Assembly: GCA_008933995.1 (NCBI GenBank)
Contig: WARS01000044.1
Location: 2,438,866-2,502,865 of the forward strand
DNA length: 64,000 nt
Source: Datnioides undecimradiatus
Lineage: Eukaryota > Chordata > Actinopteri > Lobotiformes > Datnioididae
Direction of reading: 5' to 3'
The position numbers and the translations under genes are program-made. The notes below the pieces were generated by a model that did no database searches, had not been told where the DNA came from, and worked only from the letters and a program-made list of their open reading frames with translations. Shown piece after piece: positions 36,732 to 51,000 of the stretch; position 1 is the stretch's first letter, and each line of letters opens with the position of its first letter.

Positions 36732-39700
36732 TGGACACTCCAGGAATATTAACAGGGCTTCTCTGACCAGCTAACCTAAACTCATTACCACTGACAACAC
36801 ACACGTTCAGTCCCTTTCTCTCTCACACACCCACACACAAGTGACAACAACCTCTTAACACACTTATTATGCCTTTGCATCTAGCTGTGAGCCAAAATAC
36901 ACATTTATTCATTTTCTCTCTCCCCTTCTTCGCTTGCACAATAGAACAAAGGATGGATGGAGCAATGATCAAAGGGGGGTGTGGGGAGTGTGAAGGGGGG
37001 GAGACCACACCCCTCCAGCTGAGGCCTTGACCCTCCAACTGTCACAGAGACAAACACACACGGTGCAGTCTGAGTATGTAGCCACTGTCATGTCTCATGT
37101 TGTTTTGACTCTTACATTGAATTTGAAATGAATCGATGTCAATGAGGCTCAACTTTGCCAACTTTCAGCTTTAATTTGAGGGTGGTGTTTTTGGCAAGCA
37201 GAATGTATAGATGAATGAAAGTCATGAAATTTAAAACTAGGCTTTGTCAGAACTAACGAATAAATTAACTCTTTCACTCTACAAACATCAGCAGCCGATT
37301 AGTGTCTTGCCCTATGAACGTCCATCAGGTCTGTTGGATTCTTGCATTCAGTTAGCAGGTAAAACATAGTGTCAGTTTGAATGAGTAGTGACTGGCTACA
37401 ATGTCTGCTTGACTCTTCCCTTATATGGATGTAAACATTTTTACAACTAAAGCTAAGCTTTGATTTCAGCTGAATTTGAACAGCTGAATCTTAAATCTAA
37501 TGTGATTTTACAGCAAACAAAAATAAAATAATACTATTATTCTACACTGTATAAATACACAAAGTTGAATAAGCACACACACACGACACATATGAGTGAT
37601 GGCCAAGCAATGGCAAATGTTATGGGTCAGCAAAGTTCAAGAGCTCAATATAATCACAAGACCCTGATTTGAAATATAAACACAGAGCGGCTCTATAGAC
37701 GTGTGAAAGGGATGCAGAAGATAGAAATACAGGTATGTTTACAGTTGAGACACCAGTTTAGTGAATTTAACTGCTTTAACAAAACCCGCGGGTCCATTAG
37801 ATATACTAAGTCATGCATCAAGGGTCTTAGCATTGATTAGCATCACTGTTAGCATGATTTGCATCTCCTGCTTTTGTCTAGTCAGACCCCACGGGAGTAA
37901 ATGTCTCTGGGTGAAGGGCAGAGCAAAGACACCAGAGAGACAGAGAGAGAGAGCGACAGAGACAGAGAGAGAGAATCCCTTGTAGAAAGCAGACTGCACA
38001 CATGCTGTTGCCATGGCAACCTGTGCAGACCAGCTTCTCAAATGAAAGGAGCAGCAAACAGGGAAAAAAAGATGTTCAGAAAGCCTGCTTGCATGGACAC
38101 ACACAAACACACACACACAAATTAGGTTAATCAACAGTTGGATTTTCTGTTGATTCCCGGACTTCATGTTCGTTTATTAAATTAAGATGGTTCCTAGTTT
38201 GATGTGGGAGGGAAAGCCCCACCAGCATCATCCCAGGCTACACACCAGTGCCAAATAATACGGCACAACATGCAAGTAACAGGTATATACACATACACAC
38301 ACCCACACGCACACAAACACAGTGAGAGATATCAGCTCCACCATGTACCAGGCAGCGTTGCCATGGAAACTCCAGGCCAAGATCCCCTCCTCTCTCCATT
38401 CCAGAGGAACAGTCAAAAAGAGGAGAGTAGACGACGGGCTTAAAAATACAGATCTGACAGCTGACTAAAAAGAATCAATGAGTGGTCAAATTTAACACGC
38501 TAAAACACATGAACCAACGCCCTCACGGGTCAATCCTTAATCCATGTGGGAATAATCCAAGCGTTGTTCAGAGCCAAAAACAACAAATATATAAACAACT
38601 ATAATCTGGAGGATGTGAAGAAAAATAGATTCAGTGCTGCCCTGTTTTTCTGTCCATACCTAAAGTGAAAATGGGAGAATTAAAGAGGAAGACTAACTGA
38701 AACATAAGCGATATGTGTTTCACAAAAGTCATTTAGTGATTAAATCACAGACCTGGGAACACCAACCAGATATTCAGTTGTAGCCACATGGTGGCAGCAC
38801 TGTCTCTTCTCAAACCAAACTATTTCTTCTGGTTCAAACATCCCCAAAAACCCTCACAACATCCCACTGTGTTAGAGACAGGAAAGAGAATGAGAGCAAG
38901 AGTGTCTGCATGTGAGACCCAACAACAACAGGTAAAACATTCACATCAATCCCTTGCCTTCTCAGTGATCATCCAGTCATGTGATTAAGTTTGTCATTGA
39001 GTGAAGGTTTTCAACTCTGAGTGGAAATATTTTGGAGTAAGTATGTTTCAAACTTGACTTGAAGTCAAAGTAAAGCCAATAAAATACCACTTCATGCAAA
39101 AACAGCCATGCTGTAGGCCAAGAGCTGAAATGGGATATGGAGATTCCCTGTACTTTGGTGGCAAGAGCAAGGCAGACTAAAACAATAGGAAGGTACAGGA
39201 GTTGTGACAAAAGAGAGTGAGAGCAAAGGTAGCAGACACAGCTGAGGGGATAATAGGGGGTATAATATTATGTAGAAGCAGACTATTTTTACCTGGTACT
39301 GACAAAGTGATGTAAAACTCTTACATCTTAAACCTCAGGAGAAGCCTTTCATTTCATTACATTAGATCAATCATAGACGTTCACATGTGCAAAACTAAAA
39401 GTGACCAGCAAAGTCCATGCGCATGTATTTCATGCAAATAGTGTGCCAGCATTATTCTATGCAAACACTGCTTGAGCTCAGTAAAGTGAAGAAATGTCCA
39501 ATAAGTTAAGCTGTTGTACAACATAGGGACATCTCATCAGCTGGAGCACTGCTGGCGACATCATCACATGTACTGCAGCCGAAAATCTCAACATTGGAGC
39601 AAGAGCATAACCAGATATCTTCTGAGGAATTAGACTTAATACACACAGAGCCTGTGTTTGTGCTGATCTGCGGTAAGCTGTAGGGGAACAGGCAATATCA

Positions 39701-40345
39701 CGTATTCCCACTCAGGAGCATGTGACATTGTGTAAAGTCCCATGCAAAAGATGACACACACACACAGTATTTTGACAGTACACAGCCCTCAGATGAGAAT
39801 GACTACTGGTGAAAAGAAGAACATGAGCATCACTGCGAGATCTGGGACAAAGGCTGTTGAAAAACTCACGAGTGCAGCAGTTCCAAAGTAAACTAGAAAG
39901 GTATGTGTGTCAATAAAAACTAGACTCTGAAACCCACAGCTACTCCTGCAGAAACATCCGACGTCCAACTAAAATCTATAGATACTGAGAGCATAAACAG
40001 TACAATTATTGCTACAATAAGGGAGATTGTGCCTGCAACAAGGGCTACTATTGCACACTGCTTAAATATAGGCAGCATGAATCTCAGGAGAAATGTTTTA
40101 AACTGAATGTCTATGTTTTCATAATAATACTGATGAAAAAGTTAGTTTGTAGGAGATGATATAAAATATACAAACGGCGGACGGTCAGATGGTTCACTCT
40201 CAAGCAACCCAGTTGGTTCTGGGACAAAGAATGACAGAGAGAAGACAGACAGTGACAGACACATTTGAGGTTCAGGCCTGGATTCTCTAATAGGAGACAG
40301 ACTGCTCCAGTTCCAGCCCAGCTCAGGGAAAATGAACCCCTTAAA

Positions 40346-40398
<53 letters not shown>

Positions 40399-41790
40399 AT
40401 AATTTGAGTTCCAATTCTAAGTCGGGAAGAGGGATAAACCATAATATTCGGAGGAAAGCTTTGCCATGGCAACCAGCCTAGCCTGGAAACGGGGTCATGG
40501 TTTCCTTTGCAGAGCCGGAGATGCACTGAAGCAGAATGAGCATGTCTGCGAGAGGGAGAGTGAGTGAGTGAGTGTGTTTGTGTGTGTCAGTCCCTGTCAA
40601 CACTGAAGTACTATGCAAGCAATGAAAGCTGCTGCTGATGGTCAGTTTGCAAGGCACCCAATATCTCTGGGCTTCTGCTGTGTGTGTAAGCGTGCGTGCG
40701 TGTGTGTGTGTGTGCACGCGAGTGTCTGTTTTTCACACAAGCACATTTTCCGACTGGACCAAATAGCATTAAGTAAGTGGCAAGCAGGGAGCCAGCGGCA
40801 CTGACACGCTTTACTTTCTTTAACAATACTTTAACAAATACTGGAAACAAGCTTCGTTCCTCTATATATGTACAGCTGGTATACACACAAGTAATTAATC
40901 AGTTAAATGTCACTATAAATAAGGCTCTTGATCAGTGTTTTATAGCGATCAGTCTGTGTCACAGGTCAATTACTTTCTATGTTGAAAATGAAAGAAAAGC
41001 TCTTTGATGGGATAAACTTTAAGCTTCTTCTGCCATTTGATGCTGAATTTATTTGAACTGTTGAATTTTAAGCATATTTAATATTATGAGTAATTTTTTG
41101 TTTTATTTCTGTATGTGTGTTATATATTTAATCCACTTGGGATGTTTTGACAGACAGAAATAAGTGAACTATTATTAGACGGTGAACACAAAAGTTCTGT
41201 CATTTGGTCTGTTTATAGGCTGCTGCCATACTAGGTGACATTAAGCAGCACTGTGCGAAATTCTTAGAGAAGGTGTGTTCAGAACAACCAGACAGAAAAG
41301 ACCTTAAACCTCTCAGATCTCTCATCTCTCATACTGATTATGCCTCATCTAAATTTAACAATGGGAATTATTTTAAATCCAAGCGCATGCTGCAAACAAA
41401 CAAAGCTGGACCCCAGATTCCACAATGCAACAGAGAAAAGTTTAAGAGAGAGAGATGCTGTAATGTTTCGTAGAAGCAAATTAAATGCGGAAATTATAAA
41501 CAGATCCCAGCACAATATTCACTGAGATTTAGGCTGGTTTGTGTAGCTAAGGTGCATATTGTACCATGTAACCCTGACTGATATACCAGGATCAAGTCAG
41601 GCCTCAGGCTGCGAGTCATAACATCATCTGTCTCCCCCAGATATGTCTTGTCTCTCTTTCATATGAATTTTAATTTTAAACCAGAAACAATGCTAAATTT
41701 GCACATGAACTATCTGGACCCAACACACACACAAATGTAGTGCAATGTGATGGAGACATTTCAGGACACCCCAGTTTTGCATCTCACACA

Positions 41791-41829
<39 letters not shown>

Positions 41830-44800
41830 TCTGTAGCCAAGCCAGAGCACTCTGGGTGAAAGTGCTCAGAGTTTAAGCTGATTTCAATCTAAAACCATAT
41901 GCTTACAAGCCTTTGTCTGAGTGCCAGCATCCACAGCCAGATGAGATTAAACACACACACACACACACACACACACTTACCATTGCCATCATCCCCAACT
42001 GTCATGGTTACAGTGTGTTATGGATGGAAACTTCCTGTTGTCTTTGCATTCGCTCCTCTCCCTCTGCTCTCTCCTTTGTTTTCTCCTCTATCTCTCTGCT
42101 ATCTCTTCCCTCTATCGTTTGTTCAGTCTCTGTCTTTCTCTGTCATGATGAATCAGGGAGAGGCAGTGATAGGCACAGCGCTGTGACTCGCCTACTGGGA
42201 GAGATCTCTGTCAGCTTCCTCTCCTCAATCCTTTGCCCTCTCTGCTTACCTCCCTCTGTCCCTCCCACCCTTGCTCCCTTTTTCTCTCAGCAACAGCTGC
42301 TTTAAACCCTTTAGCGCTGGCCTGAAAGAGATGTAGAGCAAGGGCAAGTGAGAGCAAATTTGTGTGTGTGTGTTTTCGATGGTGGTTTCAGTTCATATTC
42401 TTTTCTCAGAGGTTGAATTCTTGGTAGGTTCTGGGAAGCGTTTAGAGAAAAACGCCTGCTCATGCTCAGCCACACTCTGTTTCTGATCTTCCACTATGCT
42501 TTTTGGTAGATGTTCTCACCAAAAATAGAGTGGACAGCAGAGATTTTCAACAGAAGGATTTGCTTTGTATATGAAAGAGGTTAAAATCAGCCCATTCTAT
42601 GACGGTGACACACAGAAACTTTTGATATTTGATTAATCCGATGTCATTTCAAACAAACAACTAACAAACATTGCCGTATTCTTGCTTGTGATGATTTGGC
42701 TTCTTGAATGACTGATTCTCTTTGCCCTCTTTGATAGAAAACGGGATACTGCTGCAAATAACTATTTACTGCCATCACTGATTTTTATTGTTTTACGTCA
42801 CCTGATTAACTACTTTGTAGGAAAACAGTAAATAATCTGAAAGATGATGTCTTCAAATTGTTTACTTTGCCAAACCAACATAAACATTAACACATAATTG
42901 GGAGAATAATGACAGAATAAGATAATTTTGCCATTTTTGCTTAAAGAAGGATGAGTTTCTCATCAAAATAGCTGCTGCTGTTTAACAACTAACTGATTAA
43001 TAATTTCAACTGGACTGTAGAAAATTGAAATGACCATTTCAATTCTAACATGTCATAGACCAAATGATTAATCCAGAATACACTCTGCAGGTTTGGCAGT
43101 AAACAAAAAAATGATATTACTGAGAGTGAATCTACACTTTGTGTGTGTGTGACTCTGAGCAGCCGACTGTGACATGACAGCCTGCAGTAGCTGAAAAATA
43201 AGCAAGAAAGAAGCTTAAGCACACTTGAAGTGGCAGCCAAGGCCAAACGGTGAGGCGTGCGGCCAACACTCACCCTGCTGAGCATCTGTAGTTACTTTCA
43301 CTTCACATGTACTCAGGGAGTTTGGATATGCGCGGTTAACAAATATGGCCAGATATGGAGAAGGCTTTTAAATGAAACATTTAAGGAAGCAGTGGAAAAC
43401 ACAGAAAAGAAATAAACACAATTAAACTTTGGTTTGCCTGCTGTAATGGTTATAAAACAATCAGGTCACTCAACCAGGAAGACAGCCTAAATCTACAAAA
43501 TGAATGATGGGAAAACCCACTGTGATACCCAACTGATACCCAGCACTCCATGTTTTCTTGAGCATCTTTGACATTTTGCAATGTTTAATCCCCTTATCTA
43601 CCTCTTACCATTGTGAGTGAGAAGTGAGAAACCAATAACAAAATTAGTCCATCAAGATAATAACAAGCAGCGCTTTCATTCCTGCAAAAGCACATGATGG
43701 GAGACAACAACAGATTTTTGATCCAGGACCCAAAAACACAACTTTGCTTCAACACCCTGGAGAGGTGTCAGCTAAAAGTAACACTCCCTCCATCCCTCTG
43801 CTGCTACCAGAGATGGCATCATGGCAACTAGACCCGCCGCACGCTCTGAGCTCTTCCTCATGTCTCTTCATATGTGTCTCTCTCTCCAAGTAAACAGGCT
43901 GCAACAGCCAAGCATGCACCAACCACTGCAGTTGCTGGTAGAGAGATGGGATGACAGGGCAGCCTAAAGGTACAAACAGCCAATGACAGGCTCTGGCAGA
44001 CACCAACAACAGACCATACTGACCTCAGAGAGAGCACAAACTCAGTTTAGAGCCACAAGGTTAGGAATTGATCTGCCTGAAGGGTTGGGATACACTTCTA
44101 TAGTACACATCAATGCTTTTTGACACTTTGTAACTCACCCTGCATTATTAGCTGTGTGAATGTATGCTAGTCACTGGTCTTGAGGCCTTTAACAAATTCT
44201 TATTTGCCAGTGATCAAAAGCAACACAACAAATGCGAATAAGTCAAACAACTTGGAAAAAAACATCTTTCATGAGTTACATGAAGATCTTGAACTAAAAA
44301 GTTCATGCACTGCCTATATTTAAATTAAATCCCTTCTCATAAATTACTGTCAGTGACACAGGGTGCAACAGGGATGCACTTAATGGAACTTTTCCTCTCC
44401 TCTATCAGCTTGGATAACTCTCGGTGTCTGCTCTCACCAAATACAAATCCAATAACAGTGATCGCTTTTTCTAATATCTGTTTCGCACTGACTGAAATCA
44501 TTTTTTATTGTGGTAACATTAGGTCCAGGAGTATTGTTATGGTACTGAGAACTGAGTCAGCAGCCTGCCGCTACATGTAACTAATAATGAAAACATAAAG
44601 TTTAATGATGCTCAAAGAATCTGTATCAGTCACGTCATCCTCATCCCCATCATCAGTCATCCTGCTAGGGTCAATGCTGATTGCTTCTACATAAAACAAT
44701 TGAGTTATTGGGTGACACACATCAAGTCTAAATGTTATTTAATGTCATTTAAATTCTAAAATATATGCAATGAGGGAAATTGGACAGCTTCTGTTCTTGC

Positions 44801-45018
44801 ATGGGTGTCAGTGAATCCACCTAAGGTCGCAGTACCAACTTTTATATTCTGAGTAAAAACAAAGGGAAACTGCTGGAAGAGGTGTCATCAATCCACTAAC
44901 ACTCCATGGTCAAACAGCACTGGCTGAGCCTGAGGCTCCCAGAGAGCCACAGTCCAATCTTCTATTGGACAGCAAAACACTCAGCAGCATTCAGCTCAGC
45001 AGGAAACCCACAGCATCG

Positions 45019-45080
<62 letters not shown>

Positions 45081-48000
45081 GATTAAACCATTAATCCTGT
45101 TAGGTCCTCTTACAGGAGCTCATGGCAACAAACTACCACAACCACAAGAGCACATGCAGATATAGACAGGCACTCATGCACAGGGGGCATAATACTTAAA
45201 TACGTACACACACAAACACATGCACATTCAAATACACACTGAATACCCGACAACAGTTAATTTATCTTGACGACATGAATAAACTTGGTGGCTCTCGGGG
45301 GCCAGTACAACTGTGGCAAAATGAAGAAGAAAAGGCACTGACCGTGACTCGGGCTGAGAGCCATGTTGCCTGAATTCAAGGCTTCATCAAAACGAGCAAA
45401 TAACGTCTGTAACCTGGAGAGGGGGAGAGAGAGAGGGAGAGAGAGAGAAGAACAAAGGTTAGAGCAAAACACATAATAACCATAATTGCATTGCTTGCAT
45501 TCAAATCAGACTGTTGAATGAAAACTGAGCTCAATCATTTTCATTGACGGGATCCCTGACAAAAAAAAAATGCACATAATCAGATGAATGGATGGATGAA
45601 GGTGCCGTGAATCCCAAATGAGAGTAACATCAGCAGCAACATGTGGACAGTCTGGCTGCCTGTCTGCCTGTCAGTGGGTGGGTGTGTCTGTTATGCCACT
45701 CACACTCATGAAGCTGCTGCAGCAGCACCACAACAGTCCTTCTGATGACCTGCTCAGCACCAAACACACCAACACACACAAAACCCAAAGCCAGATCTGC
45801 TAGGTCATGTGACGTTAAGGCGAGACTGTTAATAATGGCAAGATTGATTCCGATCTACATCGCTGTACAAATAAATGTCTCCTGCACTCTGAGCAGTGTC
45901 CAATGGTTACACATGAAGGCAACACAAGTCAGACACACAATGAGCCATGTCCACTAACATGCTCTACTTGCCAAAAGGTTAACCATTTAAGCACATAATA
46001 AAAAGGGTCATACACACCGTCCTCAGTCTATCTGTCTCTCTATCTGTCTTTTGGTGTCCACAACTAACAGACGGCTTAGCAGATCCAGATAAGTGACGAT
46101 TAGCGTTGCAACTGGCTCCTCAGCCGTGCAGCGTTTTCACGTGGTCCCCTTCTATTCATTAGCATTTTAATTTGCCTTTTCTGTTGAGAAACAGTCCAGC
46201 TTTCAGCCTGCAATAGTCGTTTGCCTTAGTAGTTCCCAGTGGACTGATTAATAGGTTGCTGCGTTGCTGCGCAACGTTGCATTAGCTCCCATGCTAGTGA
46301 CACGCTCCGGTCCTTGGCTTCCCTCAGCTCTTTGTATCCAACATGGTGCAGTGGCTCCAAGAGGAAGGGAGGGAGGAAGACAGGAGGAGGGAGGGAGTGA
46401 GCGGGGGTGAGTGAGGGAGAGAGAAAAGGAACCAAAGAGCCAGAGACCAAAACATGCTACGGGCATGCGACAAAGCACCACCTACCGTCGCACACACGTA
46501 CTGTATGCTCAGTCCACTCCTCCCACCCCCAATGAGAAATCTCCACAGTCATACAAAGAGTTAAATCTCAGGAAGGGTCTTTATGTGTGTGTGTGAGACA
46601 GAGACAAGTGGGCCAGTTTGTGTGACAGGCAGATTCAGTTACCCTTTACATAACCTCCCTCCCATACCCAGACACACACACAAACACACAGACACAGAGG
46701 GGGAGGGGCTGTAAAGCTAGCGGCAGACAGAAAGCAGGCTGCCCACCCCCATCCCCAAGTCTCTCCTTATTACCCCACTTGCCCGTATTCCCTCCCTCCC
46801 ACCTCCCTCTTCATAGTCCTTGATTCCAGGATCTGTTATTGTCAAAGCTGTACCTTTTACACGGAGCTCCCAGTCTGTGGCGGATGCACATCGACTGTCA
46901 TTGAAAAAAGGTCACCCTGGATCCAGAGGACATAACTCACACCTGTCAGTTCATCTTCAGGAACAGGAAACCCATGCATGAGTCGGGTCAACTGAATGCT
47001 CATTCAACCAGTCTTTGACCTTCTGTTAAGAGACTGTTGTGGGTTAATCCCATGTTGTTACTGTTAACAGAGACTCAACTCTAAAACTGTACTGCCATTC
47101 ACATGTACAGGTACAGATATATAATACGCTAAATGACGTCAGGGTGTCTTAGGTCTCATTTATGCAGACTTACAAACAATGATCATTTAAACTACCATCT
47201 GTAACAGAAACATGCACAGAGAAATCTGGGGAGTATCTGATCCACAACTGAACACACAACAGGACGAGCCAGGTCGAACAGCCAGGTCAGATGGTTCACG
47301 CTGACCTATGCAGACTGACTTTAACCTGCGTCACTGTCTGTCTGACAGTGTCGTGAGCTTCACTGTCAGATGAGTCTAATTCAGTTAATCTAGACTGACC
47401 AGATGAAGTGACCTGAAAATGACTATTTTACAAAGATGTTCATTAAACTGACGCAGCCTGTAAACTACATCTTTTGACCTTCATTACCAACCTTTATTAA
47501 CTGCACCTGCACTTACTGGAGATTCTGACTCCTGCACCTTTAAACAAGCTCACTGACTGCATTTCATTTATGCAATAGTTTACTTAATGCACGTATTTGT
47601 TTGAATATAACAAATGATAATTAAATGGTACAACTCTTGCTGCAAATCTTCAGCAAAACCATACAGACATGCTGAAGTGTTCGTCTAGTTCAATTCATGC
47701 TGCCTCTGACCTCCCAATGGCCATCTCTGTTGTCAAAACCAGCTGTCCATCTTTCAGCTGAAAGGACAGCAGCTGACCAAACTGTCTTCACCAGGCTGAC
47801 TGACTTTTGTGGTCACCACAAGAAGAAACTGGCATTGGTTTTTATTGATTGACAAGTGAGGATATGCCAAATAGTGAAACAAACAAACTCTAATCCTCAC
47901 TGTGGGAACCTTGATCAGTCATTACAGATATCGTAAAGAGGTTCAGAACATAAACAGAGAGAGATCTGTGTGAACTTTCTATGTGGATGGTCCTGACCTG

Positions 48001-51000
48001 CATAAAAAACATAATCATCCTCATTATTCGTGACCTTCAGGCATTTTTCACACTTGTTTGGGTTAGTAATGTAAACAACATTTGAATAAACAAAATAAAC
48101 ACATTTTGTTACTGATTAAGTTACTGATTAAGTCTGTAGGCATGAATAGGATTTCAAACTCTCTTCAAACTAAAAAGGGTGAGAGAAAGAATAAAATCCC
48201 AAATGTCCTGTGGAAGTGTTTTACACCCCCTTACTCTCCATTATCTGATGCTAGCTCTGCAGAGGTGATATGTGATCTGGTCAGCAAGACCCTGGTTACA
48301 GCCTTACACACCACTTAGCAGCCATATAAGAACACAAACACACTTGAACATACACAATGAAACTAGCCTTTATAGCAGTGCAACAATATTATCAAAGAAT
48401 ACATTAACACAACAGGTATGACATATTTGTGCTGATCACAATTCATGTCAAACTTCACCTTTTTAAAACACTTTGGCCGAAGGTCAAGCATTGGTTTCAG
48501 ACCTAAATCACTGCATCTGTCAAAGCTCTTCATATAACCTAAAGTGCACAGACCCACACCAGTCTGCCTAAATCCCACATATACAGAGAGCATGTTTACA
48601 CTGGAGACAACCAGGCTTAATATGCACAACACATGACACATGGCCACAGCCAGCATTCACAGACGCAAGACTCATACTGAGCAGTCAGCACACAACACTG
48701 GCTGCTGCTCCACTCTCACACATGGGAGAAAGAAGGAGAGGGGGAGAAGGGGGAGAAAGGGGTCACTGTGTGCTTAGAATAACCCTCAACCCTGCACATG
48801 TAACCAGGACGACCAAAGAAGGACGAAACCACTCAATAGACCTCTTCAGATGACACAAACACACACACACACTTTCTCCCATTTTCACCCAGCTCTGCTA
48901 CTCCACCCAAACGCCTTTGTACCCCATCTGCCCCCTCCCACCCTCCAGTCAGTCAGCATTGTGCTCTAGATGAAAGTGCCTCTGTGTGTGTGAAGGGCAG
49001 AGTGGTGCATGGTGTGGCCTGGGACAGACTGAGTGCCAAGGCCACGGGACCCACAGACCCTCCACACTACTCATCCCTGCCACACAGAGTGGGTGCGCGC
49101 ACACAACACACACACACTAGGAAAGAGTACTAAAGCACATTATTAAAACAGGGCCTGGAGCTAAATTATTAAAAACTGTAGTGTTGATAAGCTTCAAAGT
49201 TACGATGTGACAGGGTACTTTATTGTCATACTGCAGCTTTTCCTCTACAGCTCTACACCACTTTACCTGTTCAACAAGCACAAACATTTTATCATATAGA
49301 AAAGCAATATTTTATACTGCAATCTCTTGCCTACAAATCACAGAATGCTAGCTTGATATGTTATGGATCTTAAAATTTGCTAAGTTTGGTAAATTCTGGT
49401 ACACTGAGCTGCTAAAATAAACCCGCCCCTCTTTGCTCTACCAGCTGGACCTGCAGGCAGTGAATCACATCTTCAGAGGCAGGAGGACAAAGGACTGGAG
49501 GTGGGACTGATACTGTCTGTCCTCTTTATATTTTGTCTGGAATATTATTCTTTTATTCCATTTTGGATTTGTTTTCAGTGAGATATTATGGAGCTATATA
49601 GTGACTTTGCTGCTATAGACACAAAACTTTAGTTATATTTAAAACAGAAATGAATTATAATCCTGTTCTGATGTTTTTGTTTTTAAAATAACAGATGTTT
49701 TAAAAAGAAATAATTTCACGATGAAAAACAACTGATAAGAGTATTGATAGACACACACACACATATATACACAAATATATAGTGATATTACTGGTGCTCA
49801 CAAATGGGGAGCTGATCAATAAGTGACTCATCACAAATAACTCACCGTGCAGCAGGCAGTCCTCTCTTCCCCAGGTCTGCTCTAACCCTCTCTCCAACAT
49901 GTCGATAAACATCCACCAATGTCGTTATAGAGGCCTCACGGACCTACAGACAGGGGACATTAACCAATTTAAAAGTCATACACACACAAACGCACCCATA
50001 CACACACAGGCTTCCACACTACACTTGGATTAGTGAAGTACCATTAAAAAATGCCATGTGCATTAGCCAAGATTAAGTTTATTACATTTCTTTAATAATA
50101 GCACATAATCTTGCTCCACTGTCTGGGATTACACAGACACACAGAAGAGTTACAAACGTAAACACATTAAAAAATTTACCCATAAGGGCCCAAATTCATT
50201 CCCCTAATGCAAGACATCTGATTTGCTAGTCATGTTGTGAGCACTGTTGGGATTGGGTAATGGGACTGCCGTTAAAAGGGATTCTCAGCAACTGAAGGTG
50301 GGTGGGTCTGTTGAGGATGTTGATTGGTTGAGACAGTATGTGGGCAGATAATCATTGGGTAGACGAGAGAAGCAGATTTCAGCTTTGGGGTGCAACTCCA
50401 CAGGAGGTTAAACCAACCTCTCTCTATCTCTCACGCATACGCACATTCAGCTAGTACAGTTGTGTGGGTTAATGGTTGGGTGCTGGTGCTCGTGATGCAG
50501 CACTGAAGCTGGGTGGGGGACTCTACGGAGCCCATCTCCTCACTAATAACAGTAATAATCACAGAGCTGCCTTAAGACGTCTGCCAACACACTCTGGATG
50601 CTGAGAGCTAAACCACAGGCTTAGCTGCAGACTGAAAGAAGGAAGGCACAGTGACCTCTACCCACTGACATGCACTGAAATGACAGTATAAATAGATACG
50701 CAGGCATGTTGATCATGTATCATGTTGCAAAAGTGCTGCGTCTCTTACCTGCGGGTTCTGGTCTCCAGTCAGAGCACAGAGATGAGGAACTAGTTTACTG
50801 AGGCTCAGTGGCTGGGCTCCATACCTGAAAGAGAGACACAATGAGGCAAGGAAATGAGAGAACTGATCGATGAGTATGAATGTCTAATGAAAACCACGCT
50901 CCTCATTCATATCTTACTTTCAGGAAATGTTTTTCCTCTCAGGAGGGGGCTCTGAGTTTTAAAATGAAAGAGGATTTATAAACTTTAGGACTTCAGAAGG

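Larger units (their letters stand above)
36328..45342 (-). other. clasp2 intron 7 upstream of exon 1b; repeats, no further gene seen
   Basis: Rich in CA arrays (36679, 40350, 41799, 41951, 45022), with a possible G-quadruplex at 36974-37001 and a repeat relic at about 42840-43010. No other coding exon was recognised, although another first exon could be hidden here. Confidence 0.6.
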
